Source of the DNA: CAVSWN01 sp963770995
Lineage (GTDB): Bacteria; Acidobacteriota; Vicinamibacteria; Vicinamibacterales; CAVVIG01
Assembly (NCBI GenBank): GCA_963770995.1
Contig: CAVYRS010000001.1
Location: 434,001 to 498,000 of the forward strand
DNA: 64,000 nucleotides
Reading direction: 5' to 3'
Each line of letters starts with the position of its first letter. The stretch's first letter is position 1. Of this stretch, positions 1 through 10,551 are shown in pieces. The translations under genes were made by a program, and so were the position numbers. The notes below the pieces were generated by a model. The model was not told where the DNA came from and made no database searches. It worked only from the letters and a program-made list of their open reading frames with translations.

Positions 1-1
1 C

Positions 2-988
2 TACATCACGGAAGCCATCCAGCGGTGCGGCGCGGAGCATGCCATCGAGACCACGGTGTCGGTGGTGGACCTGCCCAGCGACGATCTGAAGGGCCGCATC
101 ATCGGCCGTGAAGGCCGGAACATCCGCGCGCTCGAGCTCGCAACGGGCGTGGACCTGATCGTGGACGACACGCCGGGCGCGATCATCTTGTCCGGCTTCG
201 ATCCCTATCGCCGCGAGATTGCGAAGAAATCGATCGAGCGTCTGATCGCCGACGGACGCATCCACCCGGCACGGATCGAAGAGGTGGTGCAGAAGGTCAA
301 GGACGAGACCGACGAAGAAGTGCGGAAGGAAGGCGCGGCCGTTGCTTTCGATCTGGGGCTACACGATTTGCACCCCGAGATTCTGCGGCTGATGGGCCGC
401 CTCAAGTTCCGCACCAGCTACGGACAGAACGTGCTGTCGCATTCGGCCGAAGTCGCCCGTCTCGCCGGCATCATGGCGAGGGAAATCGGCCTCGACGCGC
501 ACGTGGCCGTGCGCGCGGCGTTCGTGCACGACATCGGCAAGGCGATCGATCGCGAGATGGAAGGGACGCACCTGCAGATCGGCATCGACTTTCTCCGCAA
601 GCACGGCGAGAGCGAGCCCGTGGTGATGGCCATGGCCGCGCACCATATGGACATCGACTGGCCGTCGCTCGAAGCGATGATCGTGCAGGCGGCCGACGCG
701 ATCTCGGCGGCGCGCCCGGGGGCCCGCCGCGACATCCTCGAGTCGTACGTCAAGCGCCTGGAAAAGCTCGAGGGCATTGCCGACTCGTTCAAGGGGGTGT
801 CGAAGTCGTTCGCGCTGCAGGCCGGCCGCGAGATCCGCATCATGGTCGAAAGCGAGAAGATTTCCGACGAGGAAGCGGTGTGGCTCTCGAAGGACATCGC
901 GCGCCGCATCGAGAACGAGCTCGAATACCCGGGCCAGATCAAGGTCACCGTCATTCGCGAGACCCGCGCAGTCGACTATGCCAAATGA
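2..988 (+). CDS. rny: Ribonuclease Y, 3' part of gene (5' end outside window)
   Basis: Membrane-anchored endoribonuclease that starts mRNA decay. The frame is open from the first bases of the window, so the N-terminal membrane anchor and coiled coil lie upstream. A KH domain is visible with GRIIGREGRNIRALE near visible codons 31-45, followed by an HD phosphohydrolase domain with HSAEVARLA, FVHDIGK (the HD metal ligands) and AAHHMDID. The C-terminus (YPGQIKVTVIRETRAVDYAK) is typical of the family and ends at TGA 986-988. The reading frame is intact. The downstream thiL start overlaps by 11 bases, suggesting translational coupling. Confidence 0.95.
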   Translation, partial: YITEAIQRCGAEHAIETTVSVVDLPSDDLKGRIIGREGRNIRALELATGVDLIVDDTPGAIILSGFDPYRREIAKKSIERLIADGRIHPARIEEVVQKVKDETDEEVRKEGAAVAFDLGLHDLHPEILRLMGRLKFRTSYGQNVLSHSAEVARLAGIMAREIGLDAHVAVRAAFVHDIGKAIDREMEGTHLQIGIDFLRKHGESEPVVMAMAAHHMDIDWPSLEAMIVQAADAISAARPGARRDILESYVKRLEKLEGIADSFKGVSKSFALQAGREIRIMVESEKISDEEAVWLSKDIARRIENELEYPGQIKVTVIRETRAVDYAK

Positions 989-2097
989 GGCGGCAGGTTC
1001 ACCCTGCGTCTCACAGCTGAGCGAACGCGAGCTGATCGCGCGGATCCAAACCCAGCTTCCGCCCGCACCTCCCTGGATGCCCGTCGGGATTGGCGACGAC
1101 GCTGCTGTTGTGGAGCCGGAACGGAACCGGCTCGAAGTGCTCACCGTAGACAGCATCGTGGAGGGCGTCCACTTCGATCGGGCCTTCGTGCCGCCGGACG
1201 CAATCGGCCATCGCGCGCTGGCAGTCAACTTGAGCGATTTGGCAGCCATGGGCGCAGCACCTCGACTGGCGCTGCTGGCCATGGTGCTGCCGCCTGCCCT
1301 GCCGCTCGCGGATTTCGACGCGATCGTCTCCGGTTTTTGCACGCTCGCTGAACGGCATCGCCTTCATCTGGCCGGAGGCAACCTGACGCGCTCGCCCGGC
1401 CCGCTCGTGATCGACGTCACGGTCGCCGGCACCGTCAAACGCCGGCAGGTGCTGACACGCGGCGGCGCGCGGCCCGGCGATGACGTCTACGTGAGCGGCA
1501 CAATCGGCGGCGCAAGAGCCGGGTTGTCGCTGCTTAAAAGCACTACCACGGAGGTCACGGACACGAACGGTGCACACGGATCTTCAAAAGAAAGCCCTCT
1601 TATAAAGGAACCGTTTCCTCCGTTTGTGTCCGTGTCCACCGTGGTAGCGCAGTACTGGCGGCCCGAGCCTCGTGTTCGCCTTGGACTCTGGCTCGGCCGC
1701 AACCGCGCGGCCAGCGCGTGCATCGATCTCAGCGATGGGCTCGCCGATGGCGTCCACCGGATCGCCGAATCGAGCGGCGTCGGCATTTCCCTGGACGCGA
1801 GCGCGCTGCCGATCGACGCCGTCACTCGCAGCGCCTTCGAAGCGCGCGGCGGCGATGCGGTGCAGGAAGCCATCGCCGGCGGCGACGACTACGAGCTGCC
1901 TGTTCACCGTCCGGCGTCGCATGAAGCGCAGTGTCATGGCGGCTGCGCAACAGACCGGCGTGCCGCTGACGCGCATCGGCGTCTGCACCGGCGGGCCCGG
2001 CGTGGTCCTTCGGCGCGGCGACGTCGAAATGCCGCTGCCACTCGCCGGATACGACCATTTCGCTGCCAGAGAATCCGCGACCCCAGTCCACGAATGA
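978..2097 (+). CDS. thiL: Thiamine-monophosphate kinase, with repeat insertion and frameshift
   Basis: ThiL phosphorylates thiamine monophosphate to the diphosphate cofactor. Family motifs are present: VGIGDDAAVV, LTVDSIVEGVHF, LAVNLSDLAAMGA, LAGGNLTRS, CIDLSDGLADG and GGDDYEL. The ATG at 978 lies inside the end of rny and no better in-frame ATG follows. Two oddities stand out. Between GLSLLKS and YWRPEPRV there are about 36 extra codons, which coincide with a 103-bp inverted repeat (1544-1646) and keep the frame. After GGDDYEL the frame changes near 1898: one extra C would explain it, since LLFTVRRRMK then continues in the other frame to TGA 2095-2097. The gene may be inactive, or the shift may be a sequencing error. 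Its stop overlaps the next start as ATGA. Confidence 0.85.
1544..1646. repeat. Inverted repeat inside thiL (family A, word CACGGACAC)
   Basis: The left arm 1544-1570 (taccacggaggtcacggac...) and right arm 1620-1646 are inverted copies of 27 bases with 3 mismatches, separated by about 49 bases. It resembles the CACGAA-word palindromes elsewhere in the window (for example 22834-22916), but here it lies within a coding sequence and is translated. It has no ORF or terminal features of an insertion sequence. Confidence 0.8.
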
Positions 2098-2612
2098 TTC
2101 GGCTGACTCGAGAATTCGCCCGGCGGTGGCTGGGCACGCTGCTGCACATCAAGGACACGCCCGAGCGCACGGCCGCCGCGTTCGCGCTCGGCGTCTTCTT
2201 CGGCTTCTCGCCGTTTCTCGGCCTTCACACGATTCTCGGAATCGTGTTCGCCTTCCTGCTCAACCTGAATCGCGTCGCGGTACTGCTCGGCGTCTATTCG
2301 AACCTGCCGTGGATCATCGGTCCGTACTACGCGTTCGCGACGATGGTAGTCGGCGCCTCGATCACGCGCCACAAGATTCCGCCGGGATTCAGAGCGCAGG
2401 TGGGGGCGCTCTTCGACCAGTCGGTCTATCAGAGCGAGTTCTGGCGTCAACTCGTCACCCTGCTGACACCTTGGATCTGGCCCTACATGGTCGGCTCGAC
2501 GATCGGCGCGCTGGCAATCGCGGCCATCGCCTACCCGCTGGCGCTCGCGTTCGTGCAGAGCCGGCGGCGGATTCATGACATGATGCACCACACTCGCACA
2601 CCGCGAAAGTAA
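2094..2612 (+). CDS. DUF2062 family membrane protein
   Basis: A 172-residue protein starting at ATG 2094, inside the thiL stop (ATGA overlap). The motif GVFFGFSPFLGLHTILGI and the following LNRVAVLLGVYSNLPWIIGPYYAFATMVVG are characteristic of DUF2062, a family of small inner-membrane proteins with two or three hydrophobic helices and no proven biochemical role. A further hydrophobic helix (MVGSTIGALAIAAIAYPLAL) precedes a basic cytoplasmic tail. The reading frame is intact. Tight packing with thiL and the following kinase suggests one transcript. Confidence 0.85.
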   Translation: MIRLTREFARRWLGTLLHIKDTPERTAAAFALGVFFGFSPFLGLHTILGIVFAFLLNLNRVAVLLGVYSNLPWIIGPYYAFATMVVGASITRHKIPPGFRAQVGALFDQSVYQSEFWRQLVTLLTPWIWPYMVGSTIGALAIAAIAYPLALAFVQSRRRIHDMMHHTRTPRK

Positions 2613-2619
2613 CGAGACC

Positions 2620-5189
2620 TTGTCGATCGCTCCCGGCACGCGGATCGGCAACTACGAAGTGGCCGGCTTGATCGGCAGCGGCGGCATGGGCGAGGTGTAT
2701 CGCGCGCATGATGCACGCCTCGGCCGCGACGTGGCGATCAAGGTGCTGCCGCCGGCGTTCAGCACCGATCCCGATCGGCTGCGCCGGTTCGAGCAGGAAG
2801 CCCGCGCGGCGGCCGCCCTCAATCATCCCAACATCCTGACGGTGCACGAGGTCGGCGCCTACGCGGCCGATCCGGGTTCGCCCGCCGCGCCGTACGTCGT
2901 CTCGGAGCTGCTCGAGGGTCAGCCCCTGCGCGACGTCGTGTCAGGCGGACCGCTGGCGATCCGCAAGGTCGTCGACTACGCGACGCAGATCGCGAGCGGT
3001 CTTGCGGCCGCGCACGAGAAGGGTGTGGTCCACCGCGACCTCAAGCCGGAGAATCTGTTCCTGACGCGCGACGGCCGCATCAAGATTCTGGACTTCGGGC
3101 TCGCCAAGCTGCGCGAGCCCGAACCGGCCGACGCGGGCGGCGCGACGATGATGGCGACGCGGAACCTCGAGACTGGTGTCGGCGTCGTCCTCGGCACCGC
3201 CGGCTACATGTCGCCGGAGCAGGTGCGCGCTCAGCCGGTCGATCATCGGACCGACATCTTCAGCTTCGGCGCCGTCCTCTACGAGATGATTTCCGGCGTT
3301 CGCGCGTTCCGCGGCGAGACGGCCGCCGACACGATCTCCGCGATTCTGAAGAGCGACCCGCCTGAGTTGACCGGGCTGCAGGGCGCCGTTCCGCCGACGC
3401 TCGAACGCATCGTCCACCATTGCCTCGAGAAGGCGCCCGAGCTTCGGTTCCAGGCGGCGCGCGACATTGTCTTCAACCTCGAAGCGTTGTCGACATCGCC
3501 CGCGACGAGCAGCCTGATTGCGCCGGCGCCCGCCAAGCGGCGGCGTGTGGGCGCGATCGCCGCGGTTGCGGCCGCCGTGGCGCTCGCCGCCGTGGCCGCT
3601 GCTGCCGGCTGGTGGTTCGCCTCCGGGGCGCACGAATCGCCGTCGTTCAGGCAGGTCACGTTGCGGCATGGCACGCTCGGCACGGCCCGTTTCACCGCTG
3701 ACGGTCAGAACATTGTCTACACGGCGGCGTGGGAGGCTGCCGCGCCCGAAGTCTTCATCGTTCCGTCGGCCGAGGCTGGCGGACGCTCCCTGGAACTGAA
3801 GAACGCGATGCTCCTGGCGGTGGCGCGAAACGGTGAAGTGGCCGTCGCGTTGAGCCCGACGAGGCCAACACCCATCCTCACGCCGGGAACTCTTGCTCGC
3901 GGATCGATGACCGGCGGCGCGCCAAAACCCGAGATCGAGAACGTTCTGGCGGCCGACTACGCGCCGGATGGGTCGCTGGCAATCGTCCGCTGCCTTGCCG
4001 CCGAGCGCACGTGTCAGCTCGAATACCCGATCGGAACCGTGCTCTTCCGCAGCGTCTTGCAAACAGATCTGCGCTTTTCGCGAGACGGCCGGCACCTCGC
4101 GTTGATCGATCATCCGAACGCGACCGACGATCGCGGCTCGGTGGTCATTCTGCGCACGGATGGCGGCAAGGTGGCGACAGGACCGATGCGGGACAGCCAC
4201 CGGGGGCTCGCCTGGAGCCCCGCCGGCGACGAAGTGTGGACCACCGCGCCGCTGATGAACGGCATTGTCGAGGCGCTCGATTTACGCGGTCGGCGCCGCG
4301 AGCTGCTCAACGTGCCGGGCCGGCTCCATCTCCGCGACGTGCGGCAGGACGGCCAGCTGCTCATGGAGCAGGGTACGGTGCAGCGCGGGATGATCGTGGT
4401 GTCGACCAACGGCGAGACGCGCGATCTGACGTGGCTCAACTACTCCTACGTCCGGGACATCAGCCGGGACGGACAGATGGTGCTGTTTGAAGAGCAGGGG
4501 ATCGGCTATCGCACGTTCGTCCGCAACGTCGATGGCTCACCGGCCGTGGAGATCGGCTCCGGATACGGCGTCGCGCTGTCGAACGACAAGGCCTGGGCGT
4601 TGTCGGTGCGTTTTCCCGAGTCCGGGTCGGAGCTGTGGCTCGAGCCGGTCGGCCCCGGGCAGGCGCGACGGCTCAGTCCGCCAAGCATCTTGCCGAGCCA
4701 GGCTGCGCAATTCTTCGCGGACGGCAAGCGCATCGTCTTTTCCGGCCGGGAGCGCGGTCGTCCGCCGCGGCTCTACGTGCAGGCGCTCGACGGCAGCGCT
4801 CCCAAGCCTTTCACAGAGGAAGGGTTCGGCGGCGCGCTTCTGTCACACGATGAACGGTGGGTTGCCGCGAACGGCCCGTCGGGACCTGTGCTCGTCCCGC
4901 TCGACGGCGGCTCGCCGACTCCTATTCGCGGAATACAGCCGGGTGAAACCATGCGGCGGTGGACGAACGATGGTCAGATCTTCGTCGCCGCCGTAACGCC
5001 AACGAGCCTGCGGATCGAGCGGCTGAATCCCATGGACCGGCGCAACGCTCACTGTGGCGCCAGACGTCCGCGCCTGCCTTTACGGGCATGCGGATCTCAG
5101 TGCCCTTCATCACGCCGGACGGAAGCGCCTACACCTACGGCTACAACCTGTCGTCCTCGGATCTATACGTCGTCTCCGGCGTGCGGTAA
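2620..5189 (+). CDS. Membrane-anchored Ser/Thr protein kinase with PD40/WD40-like propeller
   Basis: Hanks-type kinase beginning at TTG 2620, directly before SIAPGTRIGNYEV, the usual kinase N-terminus in Acidobacteriota. Kinase motifs: glycine loop GSGGMGEVY (about 19-27), VAIK (Lys 41), VVHRDLKPEN (Asp 140), ILDFGLAKL (158-160) and GTAGYMSPEQ. A transmembrane helix follows (about 310-335, Ala/Val-rich), then about 480 residues of repeated blades with motifs such as FTADGQNIVY, FSRDGRHLAL and FADGKRIVF, predicted to fold as an extracytoplasmic propeller sensor. The frame breaks near 5040: after LNPMDR the sensible C-terminus (SAYTYGYNLSSSDLYVVSGV) is one frame over and ends at 5189. The target is unknown. 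Confidence 0.88.
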
Positions 5190-5280
5190 GAAGCTAGAAG
5201 CGAGAAGTTAGAAGTTAGAAGGACTGCGACGGCATGACTGAACTGTCCTTCTACCTTCTCACTTCTGCACTTCCAAGTTC
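5188..5280. repeat. Palindromic word repeat, family C (GAAGTTAGAAG)
   Basis: Repeated words agaagc/gaagttagaagttagaagg are followed about 30 bases later by the inverted words ccttctaccttctcacttctgcacttcc. The element fills the gap between the convergent kinase and ABC exporter genes and could form a long imperfect hairpin acting as a bidirectional terminator. Other family C copies lie at 5972-6039 and 44973-45023. Confidence 0.65.
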
Positions 5281-7117
5281 GCTTGATACTGAAGCTCGAA
5301 CAGCTTGAAGTAGATCCCGCGCTCGGCGAGCAGCTCCTGATGCGTGCCCGACTCGCGCACGCGGCCCTTGTGCAGCACGAGGATCTTGTCCATGTCCTGG
5401 ATCGTCGAGAGCCGGTGCGCGATCGCGATCGTCGTCCGGCCGGCCATGAGGACGTGCAGCGCGTCGCGAATGAGGAGCTCGGTTTCCGTGTCGACGCTCG
5501 ACGTGGCTTCGTCGAGGATCAGCACGCGCGGATCGAACGCGAGCGCCCGCGCGAACGACAACAGCTGCTTCTGCCCCACCGACAGCGTCGATCCGCGTTC
5601 GGCGACCGCGCTCGCATAGCCCTGCGGCAGGCGCTCGATGAAGGGCTCGGCATGGACGGCACGCGCCGCCCGCCGCATCCGATCGTCGTCGATGGCGGCG
5701 TTGCCCAGGCGGATGTTGTCCGCAATCGTCCCGGAAAACAGGTGAACGTCCTGCAGCACGAGGCTGGCGAGGCCGCGCACCTCGCCGAGATCGAGATCCC
5801 GGATGTCCACGCCGTCGATCGTGATGCGCCCGCGCTGGACGTCGTAGAAGCGCAGCAGCAGGTTGATCAGCGTCGATTTGCCGGACCCGGTGGCGCCGAC
5901 GATGCCGACACGCTCGCCCGGGCGCACCTCGAAGCTGACGTCGCGGAGGACCCAGTTCTGATCGGAACGGTCGAAGTCTGAAGTCGAAGTCTGAAGTCAG
6001 GATCGCTTTCTGACTTCGTACTTCTGACTTCTGACTTATGTGTTTCGTTATAGGCGAACCACACGTTCTCGAACCGGATGTGGCCCTGCGCGTCGGCCGG
6101 CCGCCGCGTCGGCACGGCCGGCGACGCGATCGCGACAGGCTCGTCGAGCAGCTTGAAGATGCGCTCGGACGAGGCCATCGCCGACTGCAGCACGTTGAAC
6201 TTCTCCGACATGTCGCTGATCGGCCGGAAGAACCGCTGCGAGTACTGCAGGAACGCGACCAGCGCGCCGAGCGTCAGCGTGTTCCGCAGGACGCTGCCGC
6301 CGCCGTACCAGATGATCAGCGCCGCCGCCAGGGCGGCGATCGCCTCGATCGCCGGATAGAAGACGGCGTAATAGAAGATCGAGTCGATGTTCGCGTCGCG
6401 ATGTTTGCGATCGATCTCGTCGAAGCGTGCGAAGTTCAGCGGCTCGCGGCGGAACAGCTGCACGGTGGCCATGCCGGTGATGTTTTCCTGCAGGAACGCG
6501 TTGATCCGCGCGATCCAGCCGCGAACGACGCGGTAGGACTCGCGCACGTTGCGGCGGAACCACTGGGTGACCAGCACGATCAACGGCAGGACGGCGAACG
6601 CCACCAGCGCCAGCTGCCAGTTCATCCACAGCATCGTCACCATGATGCCGACCAGCATGAACACGTCGCCGAAGACGGTGACGACGCCCGAGGTGAAGAG
6701 GTCGTTGAGCACGTCGACGTCGGAGGTGACGCGCGTCATCAGACGTCCCACCGGGTTGCGGTCGTAGTAGCGCAGATCCAGCCGCTGCAGGTGGCCGTAG
6801 ACCGCCATCCGCAGGTCGAACATGATCCGCTGCCCCGTGAGCTGCATCGTCCAGGTCTGGACGTACTCGGCCACGAAAGCGACCGTCAGCACCGCGAGGA
6901 AGACGAACGCGAGGCGATCGAGGCCGGCCAGCTCCCCCGCCGCGATGTGGCGGTCGATGGCAATCTTGATGAGATAGGGTTGCGCCAGCGAGGCGAGGCC
7001 GCCGACGACGATCGCCGCCAGGGCGAGGAGCACCTGGCGCCAATAGGGGCGCAGGTACTGCAGCAGCCGGCGCATCAGCCTGGCGTCGTACGCTTTGCCG
7101 AGGACGTCCTCGTCCAC
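5259..7117 (-). CDS. ABC exporter half-transporter (TMD-NBD fusion), frame broken by repeat
   Basis: MsbA/multidrug-type half-transporter. It probably starts at GTG 7117 (VDEDVLGKAYDARLMRRLL), because codons further upstream do not resemble the family. Six transmembrane segments cover about residues 30-320 (ALAAIVVGGLASLAQPYLIK and others). The NBD has Walker A GATGSGKST, signature STLSVGQKQ, Walker B VLILDEATSSVD and switch His AIAHRLST. Between the end of the TMD linker (FENVWFAYNE) and the NBD start (NWVLRDVSFEVRPGER) lies a family C repeat (5972-6039) with a change of frame, so as read the gene gives two pieces. It probably forms a heterodimer with the exporter at 10552-12440. Confidence 0.85.
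5972..6039. repeat. Family C palindrome inserted in an ABC exporter gene
   Basis: The words cgaagtctgaagtcgaagtc and their inverse ctgacttcgtacttctgac flank a short centre. The insertion sits exactly at the boundary between the permease and ATPase domains of the 5259-7117 gene and coincides with its frame change. Confidence 0.75.
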
Positions 7118-7239
7118 GTCTCTGCAGTGTAACGGTGTCCGGACACCGGCTCGATCCTGAGCCTGAGTCGAAAGGCTCGACCACGAGCGTCTGCGCCGAT
7201 GCCGATCAACCAGATCGCTGCGCCGCCCGTCTATACCTG

Positions 7240-7269
7240 TTGACATCCCACACGAGCGGTCGCTAGACT
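7240..7269 (+). promoter_or_regulatory. Sigma70-like promoter of the PadR gene
   Basis: TTGACA (7240-7245), an 18-base spacer and TAGACT (7264-7269) lie 30 bases before the PadR start. A ribosome binding site (cacaggag) follows at 7283-7290. Confidence 0.6.
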
Positions 7270-7299
7270 CATGTGGCTGTTCCACAGGAGTCACGCGAA

Positions 7300-7719
7300 A
7301 TGGGCGACAAATCGGACGTGCTTCAGGGCACGCTGGATCTGATGGTGCTGCAGACGCTGGTGGCGATGGGGCCGACGCACGGCTACGGCATCGCGCGGCG
7401 CATCGAGCAGATCAGCGACGACGTGCTGCAGCTCAATCAGGGGACGATCTACGCGTCGCTGCTCCGGTTGCAGCAGCGCCGGTGGATCTCGGCGAGCTGG
7501 GGGCTGTCCGACAACAACCGCAAAGCCAAGTTCTACACCATCACCAAGTCGGGCCGGCGGCAGCTTGCGGCCGCCACCGACAATTGGGAACGCATCGCCG
7601 GCGTCATCGGACGCCTGCTGCGGCTCTCGAGTGGCGCGGGGCTTTCCGCCTTCGCTAAAGCTACGGCGGACCGCCGAAGCCTTGGCGGAGGCTGGTCAGC
7701 CCCGCGGACGCGGCCCTGA
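7300..7719 (+). CDS. PadR family transcriptional regulator
   Basis: Winged-helix repressor of the short PadR type: LQGTLDLMVLQTLVAMGPTHGYGIARRIEQ, then LNQGTIYASLLRLQQRRWI and KFYTITKSGRRQLA. The ATG at 7300 is chosen over an upstream ATG (7273) because cacaggag lies 10 bases before it. The last 25-30 codons (SAFAKATADRRSLGGGW...) are not PadR sequence but a translated dispersed repeat that has displaced the natural stop; the present stop lies in a hairpin loop. PadR genes are commonly found next to ADOP permeases in Acidobacteria, and the gene immediately downstream is one, so it is the likely target. Confidence 0.9.
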   Translation: MGDKSDVLQGTLDLMVLQTLVAMGPTHGYGIARRIEQISDDVLQLNQGTIYASLLRLQQRRWISASWGLSDNNRKAKFYTITKSGRRQLAAATDNWERIAGVIGRLLRLSSGAGLSAFAKATADRRSLGGGWSAPRTRP

Positions 7720-7735
7720 AAGGGCCGCGCTACAA
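7635..7735. repeat. Dispersed repeat at the padR 3' end with GC hairpin
   Basis: The segment ttcgctaaagctacggcgga followed by ccgccgaagccttggcgg is of a type common in acidobacterial genomes (translated as FAKATADRR). A hairpin CGCGGCCCT-GAA-AGGGCCGCG (7709-7729) contains the stop codon of padR. Confidence 0.6.
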
Positions 7736-7753
7736 ACATCACGGAGCGCTGAT

Positions 7754-10413
7754 ATGTGGACCAGAGTGCTCGTCCTCCTCTCCCGGTGCCGCGCCCTCTT
7801 CACTCGACGCCGGCTCGATCAGGATTTCGACCAGGAGCTGCAGTCGCATCTCGCCATGCTCACCGAGGAGAACGTCCGCCGCGGGCTGTCCCCCGCCGAA
7901 GCCGCCCGGCAGGCCCGGGTCCGGCTCGGCGGCGTCGTCCAGCTCGAGGAGCGTCACCGCGACGAACGCGGCCTGCCGTTCCTGGAGACGACGGCGCAGG
8001 ATCTGCGGTACGCCGTTCGGACGTTTCGCAAGAACCCGGCGTACGCGGCGGTGGCGATTGCAACGCTCGCCATCGGCATCGGCGCCGGGACGACGGTGTA
8101 CAGCCTTGCCGGCGCCGTGCTGCTGCGCCCGCTGCCCTACGCCGACCCGGACCGTCTGGTCCGCATCTTCGAAACGAACCCGCTCAGAGACTGGACCCGG
8201 AACATTGCCTCGCCGGCCAACTACGCCGACTGGAAGGCGCAAGCGAAGTCATTCACCGACATCGCGGCCTACGAACAGTTCAATTCAATTGGCAGCGGCG
8301 CATCCGATATCTTCCTGACCGGGTTCGGCGAGCCGCAGGCGCTGAAGTCGCTTGGCGTCACCGGCAATCTGTTCCGCGTGTTGGGCACGCCGCCGCTCCT
8401 GGGCCGAACCTTCACCGACGAGGAAACGTTCGACGGCAAAGCCCGCGTGGCCGTGCTGAGCTATGGCACGTGGCGGAGCCTGTTCGCGCGGGGATCCGGC
8501 CGTCATCGGCAGGTCGATCGTGCTCAGCGGACGCACGACCGACGGTCGTCGGCGTCATGCCCCGCGACTTCTTCTTCCCCGGCAGGGACGTTCAGATCTG
8601 GCTGCCGGTCGGCTACGCACCCACGGTCTTCGTGCGGAACCGGCGCCCGCACTACCTCGGCGTCATCGCGCGCCGCCAGGCCGACGTCTCGCTCGCGCAG
8701 GCCAGCCAGGAAATGGACGCGATTGCTCGTCGTCTCGAGGAGCAGTATCCCGGACACCAACACGAAGATGGGCGTGCGGCTGGAGACGTTCCACTCCAGC
8801 CTCGCGTTCGAGCCGCGGCCGGCGCTGCTGATGCTGAGCGGCGCGGTTGCGGTGCTGTTCCTGATCGTCTGCGCCAACCTGGCCAGCCTGCAGCTGGGGC
8901 GGGCTGCCGTTCGCACACGCGAGCTTTCGATTCGCCGCGCGCTCGGCGGCGGCTCGCGGGCGTCTCGTCCGCCAGTTGATCACGGAATCGCTCGTCCTGT
9001 CGGTCGTCGGCGGCGCGCTCGGCTTCGCGCTCGTGGCCGGCGCGCGCGCGCTGCTCCTGCGCTTTGCCGGGTCGGTCGTCCCGCTCTTCGCGGATCTCCG
9101 GCTCGACTGGTCGGTCGTGGCGTTCGACATCGCGCTGTCGCTCTGTGCGCCGCTGCTGTTTGGCGTCCTGCCGGCGCTGACCTCGTCGCGGACCGACGGT
9201 CTCACCGAGCGCGCGACGGCGACGTCGCGCGACACGCGCTGGGCGCGCGAGCATGCTGGTTGCCGGCGAAGTGGCGCTGTCGATCGTCCTCGTCGTCGGC
9301 GCGGTGCTGCTGGTGCGAAGCCTCGCCCGGCTGCAAGCAGGTCGATCCCGGGCTTCAACCAGCAGAACGTCGTGGCGTTCACCCTGACCTTGCCGAGCGC
9401 GCGGTACACCAATGCCCGGAGCGGCTCCGCGGGTGCGAAGCGATCGAGCAGCGGCTGCGGGAGCAGCCCGGAGTCCAGTCCGTTGGCGCGGCGAGTACGC
9501 TCGCGCTGCGGGCTACACCTGGACGGGCGACTCCACCGTCGAAGGTCGCGCGCCCACCGACTACGAGCGCGAGCTCCGGCACAAGTCGGTCACGCCGGAC
9601 TATTTCAAGACCATGGGCATCCGTCTCGTCGCGGGCCGGATGGTCGACGAACGCGACACCATCGATCAGCCGCGCGTGACGATCGTCAACCAAGCGCTGG
9701 CGCGCGCCGGTACTTCCGCGGCGAGAACGCGGTCGGCCGCCGGATCACGTTCGGCCGGCCGCAGGACAACGCGCCGTGGATCACCGTCGTCGGCGTCGTC
9801 GCCGACGAGAAGCAGGACGGCCTGGACAAGGAAGCGCAGCCGGTCGCGTATCAGGGCATCCGGCAGGCGATGCCGAACCCGCTGACGTTCGTCGTGCGGA
9901 CGACCGTCGAGCCGAAGCAGCGGTTGCCGCGGCACGCCAGCGGGTCGGGCGGTCGACAAGGATCTGGCGTTGACCTCAGTCACGACGCTCGAGAACGTCG
10001 TGGACGAGTCGATCGGCGATCATCGTTTCCGCACGGTCCTGCTGTCGGCGTTTGCGGGCGTCGCGCTGTTCCTGGCGGCGCTCGGCATCTACGGCGTGCT
10101 GGCGTACTTCGTGTCGCAGCGCTCGCGCGAGCTCGGCATTCGGCTGGCGCTCGGAGCGCATCCGCGCGCACTGTTCCGGCAGGTCGTCGCGCAGGGACTG
10201 CGCCCGGTCGTCGTCGGTGCGGTGGTCGGGCTTGCGGGCGCGCTGGCTGTGACCAGCGTGATGCAGTCGCTGCTGTTCGGCGTCGAGCCGATCGACCCGA
10301 TCACCTACACCGTAGCGATCATGCTGCTCGGCACGATCGCCACCGCGGCGTGCGCCGTGCCGGCGCTCCGCGCCATGCGCGTCGATCCGCTCGTCGCGCT
10401 CCGAGACGAGTAG
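7754..10413 (+). CDS. ADOP/MacB-type ABC transporter permease, multiply frameshifted
   Basis: Starts at ATG 7754 with MWTRVLVLLSRCRALFTRR, a cytoplasmic N-terminal segment typical of acidobacterial duplicated orphan permeases, including EEHLAMLTEENVRRGLS-like helices. DLRYAVRTFRKNPAYAAVAIATLAIGIGAGT begins the first MacB_PCD/FtsX unit; TFHSSLAFEPRPALLMLSGAVAVLFLIVCANLA is the central membrane unit; and VALFLAALGIYGVLAYFVSQRSRELGIRLALGA is the last one, ending MRVDPLVALRDE at 10413. No ATPase domain is present, as usual for ADOP. The protein can only be followed by changing frame near 8495, 8545, 8755, 8960, 9250, 9495, 9705 and 9945. The natural length of about 885 codons fits the family. Confidence 0.82.
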
Positions 10414-10445
10414 TGGGTTTCTCGTAGCACTCGAGGATCAGAACA

Positions 10446-10530
10446 AAGGCAACCACGGAAACACGAAAACACGAAGAAGACCAAAGAGATTTTTTCGTGC
10501 CTTCGTGACTTCGTGGTTGCGTTTCCGTGA
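10446..10530. repeat. Family A palindrome (CACGAAAACACGAAG)
   Basis: The words ccacggaaacacgaaaacac are followed by their inverse ttcgtgccttcgtgacttcg. It lies between the convergent ADOP and ABC exporter genes. Confidence 0.75.
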
Positions 10531-10551
10531 CGCGATCGCAGCGCGATGCCA

